A DNA stretch of 64,000 bases from contig OY856186.1 in the NCBI GenBank assembly GCA_963693315.1, positions 131,922,751 through 131,986,750 of the forward strand, written 5' to 3'. A program made the translations under genes and the position numbers. The stretch comes from Diogma glabrata. Lineage: Eukaryota > Arthropoda > Insecta > Diptera > Cylindrotomidae. The notes beneath the pieces were generated by a model. That model was not told where the DNA came from. It saw only the letters and a program-made list of their open reading frames with translations, and did no database searches. Below are positions 43,763 through 56,984 of this stretch, in pieces (position 1 is the first letter of the stretch; every line of letters starts with the position of its first letter).

Positions 43763-44389
43763 TGAACACTATTTTAAATATCGCGTGTAACAATGTAACA
43801 ATGTGTAACAATGGTTATGAACAAAGATTAGTCTTGCGGTTATTAAAACGTAAACGAAAACAAAAACTCTTACGTAATATTTATCCAGCTCCAAAAGTTT
43901 CTGAAAACAAATGGCGTCGACTAGGTTATATTGGTTCAATTAGTTCAAAATTAGGCAATTTCGCATCCCGATATTCTAAAACCAAATTTGCTTCCTCGAC
44001 TAAAAAAACTTTAAAAAAACTTCTCTTTAATAATATACCAAAAATAGATCCTTTACGGAAATCCGGTGTATATCAAATTAAATGTAATGACTGTAGTTAC
44101 AAATACATAGGCCAGACAGGACGTAGCTTTAAAACTAGAGCAAATGAGCATTTCGCGTGTATAAGGAAGGGTTATCAGGAATCCGCTTTAGCCAACCATA
44201 TCATAAGTTCAAACCATAATGTTTCTTTTGATAATCTTTCTATTCCACACACTCAACCAAAAGGTAGAAAGTTAGATATTCTAGAATCTTGAGAGAGATA
44301 CGTAAGTCCTTATTTTTCAATGAGAATATTTTAAACGAACAAGCTGAAATTAAATATTCTCCTCTAACCGATCCGGCTCTTTTTGATTA
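43588..44389 (+). pseudogene. Penelope-like element: RT C-terminus and GIY-YIG endonuclease
   Basis: The 228-residue frame starting at 43606 opens with the end of the RT (DAIIHANSNLLKHSKLSAFH, then SFFERLLNIPLSETNYKKEL). A basic linker with KWRRLGYIGSISSKLGNF follows, then the GIY-YIG domain: GVYQIKCNDCSYKYIGQTGR with KTRANEH. The GVY is at residues 154-156, YIG at 167-169, and the catalytic-type R and E follow in KTRANE. A CxxC pair (160/163) precedes YIG as in animal Penelope elements. The frame stops at 44292, but in another frame EIRKSLFFNENILNEQAEIK continues to a stop at 44389, so one frameshift separates the last ~30 residues. Most RT is absent. Confidence 0.85.
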
Positions 44390-44981
44390 GGTTCTTTCTT
44401 TCATTTATTTCATTAGCAACGTTTAAGACTGGTTAGGTAAATTATTTAGTCCTTTTCTCCAATTAATTACTTTATTGTTTTTTCGGATACTTCTCGTTTC
44501 CTTTGTTTTTATTTTCAGATTCCTTCGACATAGAAGATTGCCGTTTACTCCCATCTGCTTCATCATTCATAAATTTTGATATTTTAATTCGGTTTATATT
44601 TAGTATTTTTTGTAATTGTATAAATTTTTATTATTGTTCAGTCTTATTGTATGTTCCCTCTTTGTCTTTTAAGTTAAATTTAATTATTTTAGAAATTTGT
44701 TATGTATAGAGTCACAAAAATTTTGAGATTGTTAGTATTAGTAACATTTTCTTGTATGTAAACACCGTACTATCAAACTAAACGACATTACTCCTAAGGA
44801 TGTCCTAAAAAGACAAAATATATAGAGTGATCATAGAAATAAAATTAAATCTTTTATTTATTAAAATTTATATTCATGTGCGCATAAAACAAGTGCTAAA
44901 CAAATATGTTATTCAACGAATTACGCCAAGAGCCTACGGGTGTAAACTATATAATTTGATATATTTTTTATGGATGGTATT
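44390..44981 (+). other. probable Penelope 3' untranslated region and flank
   Basis: AT-rich, with no further coding relic. TCCTAAGGATGTCCT with AAAAAGACAAAATATATAG near 44793-44825 may mark the element's 3' end. No target duplication was found. Confidence 0.35.
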
Positions 44982-46724
44982 TGGGTAGTTCTACAAACAT
45001 GGGATCTTTGGACGGCATGGTTAATTTCGTATATTAATATAAAATTTTTTTTTTTTTCAAATGAAATTTGTAAACCTTAACTATGTTTAGCAGTACACCC
45101 AAAATAAACCCGTTTCAAAATATACTTCTTACAAAAAATATGATTCAAAACGTAAAATTATCAGTCCCCTGGTGTGTCCCCTTTTGATTGTCAAAGCTGG
45201 TAAACTAAATAATCAATGATTCTAGGTGTGTAGAGACAAATTGACACTGCTGTAATAATTTTATATAATAATGCGTTAGCAATGTGTAAATAATCATAAA
45301 ATTAATCTATATTTCATATAAGATATATCCTATTAAAGTTTGTCCCCCGAATTTTTTATCATTCTCCTGCACAATCAAAACAATCAAGTTATCACTCGTC
45401 ACAGGTATTGATTAAAGTACAATAAACATAATATTGCAAGTGTTTTACTTGGTCCGAGGTTTTATCAATCAAAACAGTCATCATTGCTAGCAAGATCGTG
45501 TTTTGTCCAGTCACATTATCAGTACCCTGGTAAGGATTTTCGTAAAAAGATTTTTGATTACAGGTAACTTTATAGTTTTATACGTCGTGAATATGTAGCC
45601 CCTTGGTAAAGAATTCGTTTATTTTTTTTATTAGACGTAATTTTGTTATTTTTAAGAGAAATACTGATAAATTATCAGTCCCCTGGAAAATTTAAAAGCG
45701 GGATTTGACCTAGATAAACGTTTACTTTGTATTTTGAGATAGTTTTGAGTTAACTTAGGAGTAAGAAGGATATTTTTTAATTTTGACTGATATATATGGG
45801 TAGTTCTACAAACAAAGGAATTTTGGACGGCTCTGCTTATTTCGTATATTAATATGAAAAAAAAAAATTTGTTTTCACATGAAATTTGTAAACCTTAACT
45901 ATGTCTAGCTGGTCACCCAAAATAAACCCGTTTCGAAATATACGTCTTAGAAAAAAACTTATTCAAAACGTCAAATTATCAGTCCCCTGGCGTGTCCCAC
46001 CCTGAAATTCAAAGCTGGTAAACTAAATAATCAATGATTCTAAGTGTGTAGAGACAAATTTACTCTGTAGTAATAATTTTAAATAATGGTGCTTTAATAA
46101 TGTGTAAATAATCATAACATTACTCTATATATAATATTAGATATATCCTATTAAAGTTTGTCCCACCAATTTATTATTATTCTCCTGCCCAATCAAAACA
46201 CATTGAAAATATTGGAAATTCATATTTCTATCAAGTTATCGCTCGTCACAGGAATTAATTAAAGTTCAATAAATATAATATTGCAAGTGTTTTACTTAGT
46301 CCGAGGTTTTATCATTCAAAACAGTCATCATTAGTAGCAAGATCATGTGTTGTCCAGTCAAATTATCAGTCCCCTGGCAAGCATTTTCGTAAAAAGTATT
46401 TTAATTACAGGTAATTTTGTAATTTTATACGTCGTGAATATGAATTGCCTTGGTATATAATCCGTTTATTTTTTTGTTTTAGACGTAATTTTGTCATTTT
46501 TAAGCGAAATACTGATAAATTATCAGTCCCCTGTTCTCAGTCCCCTGGAAGATTTTTTTTTTATTTTTTTATTTTTTTTTTTTTTTTTTTTTGACTGGCC
46601 ACATTCAGAAACGTTGAAAGAACGTCATCAACTTTAACTAAAACTAGTTGCCAGAACTTATACGCAAAAAACATGTCGTGCCGTAATTAGCTCCATTTTC
46701 TTCCTTCGTGTGTAGAACTACCCA
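44982..46724. mobile_element. unassigned element with TGGGTAGTTCTACA inverted ends, partly duplicated
   Basis: TGGGTAGTTCTACA starts at 44982 and again at 45797, and its inverse TGTAGAACTACCCA ends at 46724; the last two are flanked by ATATATA. The first ~815 bp is therefore a direct copy of the left part of a ~930-bp element (45797-46724). The motif TCAGTCCCCTGG (one copy has A for C) recurs at 45161, 45519 and 45675, then at 45979, 46365, 46522 and 46537. No protein relic was found. I do not recognise the family. Confidence 0.5.
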
Positions 46725-46836
46725 TATATATTTTTTTTTTACTGGCCACATTCAGAAAGTTGAGAGCACGTTATCAACTTTAATTAAAACTACTTGCCAG
46801 TACTTATACGCAAAAAACATGTCGTGCCGTAATTAG
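46594..46836. repeat. 147-bp spaced direct repeat
   Basis: ACTGGCCACATTCAGAAA through CATGTCGTGCCGTAATTAG is present at 46594-46690 and at 46741-46836. The two are separated by the inverted terminus at 46711-46724 and a T-run, so a second right-end fragment of the same element probably lies outside the first. Confidence 0.75.
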
Positions 46837-46977
46837 TGTGATGTATAGTTGAGAAACTTGAGTTGTTATGGCAAAAAATATCAGACGGATAATGAGTGTG
46901 TTACTAATTTTTTAAATTTTAATATTAAAAAAAATCAAAATTATTTCAAGATCGCTGAAATAGCTATTTATGTACCA

Positions 46978-47083
46978 AGGGCGTTATGTAGGCTATTGCG
47001 CCCGGAAAGCGACGTAATCTAGCCCGAGGGCCTCTGGCCCGAGGGATGGATGTCGCTTGATGGGCGTAATACCCAGTAACGCC
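46978..47083. repeat. GC-rich long hairpin
   Basis: The nested inverse pairs GGGCGTTAT/TAACGCC, TTGCGCCC/GGGCGTAA and AAGCGACGT/TGTCGCTT enclose a loop with GCCCGAGGGCCTCTGGCCC. It is far more GC-rich than its surroundings. Smaller hairpins with the same arm start, GGCGTTAT/ATAACGCC, follow at 47486-47520, with a related GCGTA/GCGTTAC motif near 47668-47697. No protein or tRNA-like fold was recognised. Confidence 0.65.
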
Positions 47084-50334
<3,251 letters not shown>

Positions 50335-50742
50335 GATATATGGATGGGGGTGCGTATGAGCGAGTATGTTGGGTGCATGCGCGTATGCCTGTCAGACTCT
50401 GATTTGAAATATATAACAAAAATTTTTACCTAAATACTGTAAAACTAAAATCCATTGACAAATCACTAAAAATACTTACAATAAAAAAAACGGATGGCGA
50501 TTTAATTTATTAAGATTTGAGGTCGACAGTGAACAAGTTAGTGTATTGCTTTTTACATTTCATTTTGTGTTTGTTTTTCTAAATAGAACGTGAGTTAACA
50601 TTAATTCTTTTGGTAATTGATTCATGAATTAGAAAAGGGGTTATACTGATTTTGATTGTGTACGGACCGTTTGCCTTAAATTTAATATCGATGTTTAGTT
50701 TGGTGTAGCATCACAACAATTTAAACGGTAATAATAATTGAA

Positions 50743-50994
50743 AGGAAAAGTTATATGGAAATCTGATAAAACCGATATGGATAAACTTATCTGATAATGT
50801 CCTTGATAATGGTTGGTGTCCTCAAAAAGGATATGCTAACCCCTCCGAATCATAAATTGTTCATATCGCATGGTGGATTGTTAAGTTTAGCAGAATCCGT
50901 GTATCATGCTAAATCAATTATCCATATTCCTTCTTTTGGTGATCACAAATTAAAGGTGGCAGTTGGGTTTGGTGGTAAACTTAATTCGAATGAG
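50743..50994 (+). pseudogene. UDP-glycosyltransferase fragment (signature region)
   Basis: KVIWKSDKTDMDKL, then after a frame change SDNVLDNGWCPQ, then after another KDMLTPPNHKLFISHGGLLS with LAESVYHAKSIIHIPSFGDH and KLKVAVGFG. This is the UGT C-terminal donor-binding signature (WLPQ-D-L-HP...F-THGG...E...P-FGDQ). The membrane anchor and N-terminal acceptor domain are absent. An AG precedes the homology at about 50743, so it may be a single exon. Two frameshifts within ~80 codons argue for a pseudogene. It stops at the MITE at 50998. It is the only host-type gene sequence seen in the window. Confidence 0.7.
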
Positions 50995-50997
50995 TTA

Positions 50998-51170
50998 CAG
51001 TCAAACTTCCATAAATCGAACTTCTATTATTCGAATTTCTCTATAAATCGTATTAATATTTCGAATTAAAATTTTGATTTTCTTTATAAATCGTTTCTAT
51101 ATTTCGAAATTTCCCTAAATCGAACTAAAATTGATGGCTTTTGGTGGTTCGAATTATGGAAGTTTCACTG
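50998..51170. mobile_element. pogo/Tigger-like MITE, TA duplication
   Basis: The left end CAGTCAAACTTCCATAAATC and the inverse of the right end CAGTGAAACTTCCATAATTC match at nearly all positions, with TA outside both ends (50996-50997 and 51171-51172). The 173-bp interior is made of short TTCGAATT/AAATCG phrases. CAGT-AAACTTCCATAA-TCGAA resembles pogo/Tigger termini. It sits between the UGT fragment and a LINE copy. Confidence 0.7.
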
Positions 51171-51274
51171 TAATATTTAATACGATTTCAAGAGCATTGA
51201 AAACAGTTTTAGCCAACCAAAGTTATTCTGGAAATGTGAAACGCGTTACAAGTATTTTTTCTTTCATGTATTGC

Positions 51275-51983
51275 TAACAGTGTTGAATTCAATACAAGCA
51301 AAACACAGGTTTGTCATTTTTCTAGGTTAACGACACCCAATCCTTTTCCATTAACGTTTGGCCCCAAAAATCTTTTAGAGAATGAGTCTGTCAGACTTCT
51401 AGGAGTTGAGATTGAAAATAATATGAAGTGGAATTCTCATATTTTTAATCTGGCTAAGAATGCTGTTCAAAAGTTAGGATTTTTGGGGCGATGTCGTAAG
51501 TTTTTCGATAGCGAACAACTTCTTTTAGTTTATAAATCTTTTATACGTCCCTGCATGGAATACTGTTCTCACATATGGGGTGGAGCTTACTTGAGTAGTC
51601 TCAACTGCCTTGATTCTGTACAGCGTAGAGCTATTAAACTCATTGGTAACCCAAGTCTTACTAACGGTCTTGATTCCTTGCAGCACAGAAGAAATGTTGC
51701 TGATTTGACTATATTTTATAAATATATTATGGATGAACGAGCTTCTGAAGAGATCAAATCGATTTTACCTAAATCATCAAACCTTTCGCGTCACACCAGA
51801 GCAAACGTAGCAGCGCATCCCTTTACCGTTCAAATAATTAGGTGTAGAACTGTAGCCTTCCAACGTGACTTCTTCAACAGAGTATCTCATCTTTGGAATG
51901 CCTTACCTTCCTGGGTTTTCCCTGATGAATTTAATCCTCAAGGCTTTAAAGTTAACGTTCATAAATTTCTCAGAGAATCTTAA
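51275..51983 (+). pseudogene. LINE (jockey-like) ORF2 C-terminal part, 5'-truncated copy
   Basis: The frame is open from about 51275: NSVEFNTSKTQVCHFSRLT, then ESVRLLGVEIENNMKWNSHI (the block after the RT palm), then YKSFIRPCMEYCSHIWGG, SVQRRAIKLIGNPSLTNGL and the terminal IIRCRTVAFQRDFFNRVSHL with WNALPSWVFPD. These are the thumb and C-terminal motifs of jockey-group LINEs. The sequence up to the stop at 51983 is uninterrupted, so decay is limited, but the RT active site and endonuclease are missing by 5' truncation. It is followed by a short 3' UTR and a poly(A) tail. Confidence 0.85.
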
Positions 51984-52084
51984 TTTGCATTCCATTCTTA
52001 TCCCTAGTTGGCATGGTATCTTCGGATATTCAGAGACGTTAATTTATAATTTATTATAATTAACACTAAACATGCCTAACTTTG

Positions 52085-52112
52085 AATAAAAAAAAAAAAA
52101 AAAAAAAAAAAA
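52085..52112 (+). terminator. polyadenylation signal and poly(A) tail of the LINE copy
   Basis: AATAAA runs straight into about 25 A residues, then ACCGACGACCCC. The tail marks the 3' boundary of the retroposed copy that starts before 51275. Confidence 0.85.
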
Positions 52113-52221
52113 CCGACGACCCCGGAATAGAAATTATTCTAAGGGATTGAATATGTTAGTTTGGCTGTATCTCTTAGTGTGAATGCGCGTACTGGCATGG
52201 ACGTGTACAGGTGTGTGCTTA

Positions 52222-52558
<337 letters not shown>

Positions 52559-52649
52559 AGGTGAGTGGGCGAAGTGCGAGAGCGTGTGTGTGTGTGAGGG
52601 TGTTAGAAATATGGGAGTGGACATGGTGATCGCGGGTCTTTTCGTCTAA

Positions 52650-53460
52650 TGGGGTCGCCAGAGTCTACTTATCTCAACTTGCTTCTTCGTTTAATCCGTC
52701 TTTTATGAGATACGCGTACCAATACCGTTATTTGAACTGGAGCAGCAGGTAAATGTCTACTCGTCTCCACAGGCTGAAGCTAGCTTGGGGCTAAATAAAT
52801 CTCATCTAGGTGCGCGGTCTGCTATGCCACTTCGTTGGTTATTCAACGAAGCAGCGCTGCATTACACAAGTTTTAAACTTATACCAACCTTATCAATATT
52901 ATAATAGTCTATCAGCCAAGTAGCTGTGGGGTAGAGTAACCAAGTAGATATGGGAGGCTACAAGGAGACTTTATAAATATTATAGATACATGGGCCACAT
53001 ATATTTTATGAATCTTCTTAACATAAGTGAACAACAGACAAATCGGGCGATTAGAAAGCTTATTATGCATCAATATGTGCATCCTTCATCCAACCTAAAC
53101 TTTTGTGAATGGGTTCGTTCTGCATCTTAAGGTGACTATAACAAACTTTTTAAACGTTTATATAGCGAGCCGCTTGATCCAAAACAGATGCCCACTCAAA
53201 GCCGTCCCAAACATGGAGAACAGACGCTTGAGTTGTATTGGTTTTATGGCGTCAATGACTCGCCATGGTGTAGAATCATTGAGTTTAAGCAGTAGTTACT
53301 CTGCACCTCTCCGCTGCACCAACCTTATTCTGTTAGCGTTACCTAGGTATTACGACGTGGATGTAGAATTTCGAATTCTCGCTACCCCAACGAGGGAACT
53401 GTTTGGAGAATATCAGTGTGGTTGCCTGAAAGGTTAAAATACCACGATGCCTTTTCCTTG
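52650..53460 (+). other. GC-richer stretch with unassigned open frame
   Basis: Base composition is noticeably less AT-rich than the surroundings. One plus-strand frame reads YKYYRYMGHIYFMNLLNISE, HQYVHPSSNLNFCEWVRSAS, a TAA stop, then SEPLDPKQMPTQSRPKHGEQ and LELYWFYGVNDSPWCRIIEF to a stop near 53292. A different frame stays open from 53105 to 53437. I do not recognise any family. It could be a decayed host exon or an element protein. Confidence 0.3.
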
Positions 53461-54257
53461 ATAAGGATTGTTTTAGAAAAATATCGAGAGTTCAACATAC
53501 TTGTCTACCAGGGTTACCAACTATTACACAAAATAAACCCGAATAGATTGTATGCAAACCCGAATATTTTATTAAATTTCCAAAAACAACCTTAAAATTA
53601 TTATAAAATATGAAGAACTTAAAACCTTCCACTTTAAAATGTCAAAACTTTGGTCTGTGGGGAGGGTTTGGTATAGTGTTTGATGAAGATTAAAATGGCT
53701 AGTTTGTTTTTCGTTTTTAATTTTTCCTAAAACATTTTAATAAAACGGTCCACAGACAGACGGACATTTTTGTTTGCTCACTTGGACTGGTTATGACCCA
53801 AAACTTCGAGAAATGCTTCGAGCAATAATTGTGCATATCCCTGACACAAATTTTTATTATATATATTTTTCTCAACGTACGAATCTGTGCCGCCTTTGTT
53901 GTGTTACTCCATCTTCTGGATTTGGTTTTTATTGTTCCCTCTATTAAGCTTTTAATTTACTTTACAATTAATGCCTACTTCTTTCTCCAACTTCGTAATC
54001 GATTCCACTACAGGGTCTTTCAAAAAACTTTCTGAGCATTCAATACTATCTCAACCAACAGAAACCTCATATACTTGAACTGGATGAAGCCGAAGTTTAA
54101 AATATTGATAATGCACGATTCGACTGTAACAATTATTCTCCAGAGTTTGCAACACCTTGGTGTAACTATATACATATGCGGCATTGCATGTGAAAGGGAA
54201 CAAACAAAAGTTTGTTTTTCTCCAAATTTTGGGGATTGATAGTACTTCATCAGAAAA
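53461..54257. other. no gene recognised
   Basis: AT-rich with several short frames on both strands, none with recognisable motifs. Confidence 0.35.
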
Positions 54258-54269
54258 CAATTTTATAAT

Positions 54270-54478
54270 TTTATTTTGGATTTTTGAGATCAATTAAACT
54301 CAAGTAAGTAAAGAAGTAATTGGAATATTTTCAATTCAAAGGTATGGTTTGAAGTTTCTCAGAAAAAAACTACAATTCACATTTTTCGTGTTTCGGATGG
54401 GATTCGAACCTACCCTCGTCAGTGCCCGGCTCGAATCCTTGGGCAGACACGCTATCGATTACGCCGTTGAGGCGATGA
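54270..54478 (-). repeat. tRNA-related SINE-like copy
   Basis: On the minus strand a tRNA-like 5' part (about 54478-54390) shows an A-box-like GGCGTAATCGATAGCG and a perfect B box, GGTTCGAATCC. A body with TGTAGTTTTTTTCTGAG and TTACTTACTTGAGTTTAATT follows. The body plus B box recurs at 54786-54962. A terminal acceptor stem is not evident, so this is not a tRNA gene. A Pol III promoter in front of a repeated non-coding body is the SINE layout. Confidence 0.5.
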
Positions 54479-54785
54479 CAATTTCAAAGTTGAAACTTCT
54501 TCACCACTTAATTATTTTTTACTTAAGTTGAATTTTTCCACTGTCATTAGACTCCATATTTTGAAAATGCTTTTACATTATATGGGAATTTTTGCATTAA
54601 ATTTCTAGACAATACTTTGTGTGAATTCATAGAATGGGGAACATTTCTATTCTAATTAACATCCTAAAGTCACGATTGTATAGTCATTATTGATTGTTTC
54701 CAATCAATGTGAATTCAATGGCTGACACTTGGTCAATTTGTAGTCCTATATGTATTAACATTAGACTACATTAAGGGAATTTAAA

Positions 54786-54962
54786 TTTATTTTGGATTTT
54801 TGAGATCAATTAAACTCAAGTAAGTAAAGAAGTAATTGGAATATTTTCAATTCAAAGGTATGGTTTGAAGTTTCTCAGAAAAAAACTACAATTCACATTT
54901 TACGTATTTCGGATGGGATTCGAACCTACCCTCGTCAGTGCCCGGCTAGAATCCGTGGGAAT
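54786..54962 (-). repeat. second SINE-like copy, truncated in the tRNA part
   Basis: About 173 bp is nearly identical to 54270-54440, 516 bp away. The match ends after CCCGGCTAGAATCC, so the A-box region of the tRNA-like head is missing, while the B box GGTTCGAATCC (minus strand) is kept. Confidence 0.6.
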
Positions 54963-56534
54963 CGAATCCAATTTTATAATTGTTTTAGATTTTTTGGCCC
55001 ACCTCCTTGTCGTCAGTGACGGTAACAAATTTGAAATTTTTTCTAGAAAATAAAACTAAAATAAAATTAAATTTTTTAAAAAATAGCAGTTCCTGAACAT
55101 TTTTCCCGTAGAATAGATAACAGTATTTAAAAAATTTTAGAAGGGCAGTTTTTTGCTTATTTTGTTGTTTTAAAGTTTAAAATCCATTTTTCGAAATGTA
55201 TGAGACGTTTTTATTTAATTTTTTTTTAAATTTAGTTTAGAATATGCACTTTCAAATAATTCTTATCGCGTGATGGAAAATAGTATCCAACCACCTAAAC
55301 CACCTCCAAAATCAGTAAAAACCACCTCCAAAACCAGTTTTCATGTTATATCTTGTGCTGTAAAACGGCAATTAAAGTTTAAAGAATGTATTATAAGATA
55401 ATTACAGCCACTGAATCTAAATCCGGTGTCAAATTATTAAAATTCAAAATAGCGGCTCAAATATGGTGGCCAATATTTTTTAAATTTACGAGTTTTGTAA
55501 ATTAAAACTTACTAGGAATCGCCCAGTGGCTGAAATTCGGCCATTGTAAATAGAAATTGTAAAAAGACCTCCCAACATAATAGCTACAACACATTATTTC
55601 AGAGTTTGATTAATCGATATAATTGATTTTGAATTGTCTACTTATCTACTACTCAAGACCTTTTGCAACGATATACATATTGCCACACTTTTGATGGGAT
55701 AAATATTTTAAAATTGTACCACAAAAATATTGCTTACGTATTTATATATAGATATAGATTGATTTTGAACTGTGAAACAAATAACTTGAAAAAAAAACAA
55801 AATAACCGAACATTATATTATATTTATATATTTTAAAGTATAAAGATGGAATTCAAAAGAAAAACGTAAAGTATAAAGATGGAATTCAAAAGAAAAACTT
55901 TTATTTATAAAAATTATTAACAAATTCCTATTGTTATAAACAAATAAAATGTTAAAATCAATTTTTAGTCATTATCTAACAAAAATAAAGAGTGAGTAGT
56001 ATGACCATCGTATTTTACGTTAAATAAAATAATAATAAAAAACGTATACATATTTAATTAATGGAGAAATGAGTTTTACTGTTAGAAATAAACTAATTTA
56101 TCGAGCGCGAGACCATAAAAAATTTTATAAAGTTTTGTTGTCCGGCGCTGGGAAAATTAACTTTAATCTTTTTTTTCGATATAAAACCCATAATAGTTGA
56201 AGGGCATAATTGAGGGGCACCCTGTGAAGACCCCTGGTCGAAAAAAAAAATTCTAAGAGAACTTGTATTTTTTATTTATCAAAGACTATCTATAAACAAA
56301 AAATAATCAAAATTAAAAGGGGTCAAGTCAAAACGTTGTTGAATCTTCGTGAAATTGCTCATATAAACAAAATATTTAAATTAGACTTTAGTCAGATTTA
56401 TTTTATTTCAATTAGTAAAAAGAATACTTTTAATTATTATTTTCAGTAAAAAAACACACAAAAAATTTTATAAAGATTAGTGTTGCAATAAACTTTTAAT
56501 AGAATTTCAATAAATATTCTTCTATCTATCTTCT
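54963..56534. other. AT-rich stretch; one short tandem duplication
   Basis: No gene recognised. AAAGTATAAAGATGGAATTC with AAAAGAAAAAC is present twice in tandem near 55837-55900, a period of about 31 bp. CCACCTAAACCACCTCCAAAA with a second CCACCTCCAAAACCAG lies near 55291-55340. Confidence 0.4.
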
Positions 56535-56750
56535 TCTATATAAATAAAAATGTAAATGTTCGTTTGTTCAAAATAGGTAATCTCCTTAAGTACTGGATCG
56601 ATTCCTTTGAAATTTGATCGATTAGTTTTGTATAGTGATCAGCCCATAGATTATTTTGTGTCCTCTTTTCGGTAGGACTGTCCTCCTTTGGAGCAAGGTC
56701 CTTTGTCCTCATTTACTATAAAGATGTCCTCTTTATTCGTTTTATTTATT
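56535..56750 (+). mobile_element. third Helitron 5' end, internally deleted
   Basis: TCTATATAAATAAAAATG and TGTTCGTTTGTTCAAAATAG match the starts at 26828 and 28161. After GAAATTTG the sequence jumps to ATCGATTAGTTTTGTATAGT, which in the other copies lies several hundred bp further in. The CTTTTCGGTAGGACTG and GTCCTCATTTACTATAAA phrases then follow. So it is a diverged short derivative. No 3' end was found nearby; the hAT relic starts about 200 bp later. Confidence 0.65.
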
Positions 56751-56984
56751 TTATCAATGAATTTTATTTTTAAATTAAAATATGCTTCTCTTTCGGAAGA
56801 GTAAAACGTCGTATTGCTTTCGTGTTTAATGAATTTTATTTTTTCACAAATTTGTAATACTCATTGCTCGCTCGCATTGTAAACTTTTGATCGAAAATAA
56901 ACTAGTTCATTAAACATCTCAACAATAAAGTACTATTATACAGTTAGTTTCTTAGGTGCCTTTGCGTGTCAAAACATAGATGCA

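Noticed and set aside
54390..54478. Possible tRNA gene on the minus strand
   Set aside because: A and B boxes are present, but no acceptor stem pairing and no clear anticodon arm; the repeated body downstream fits a SINE better.
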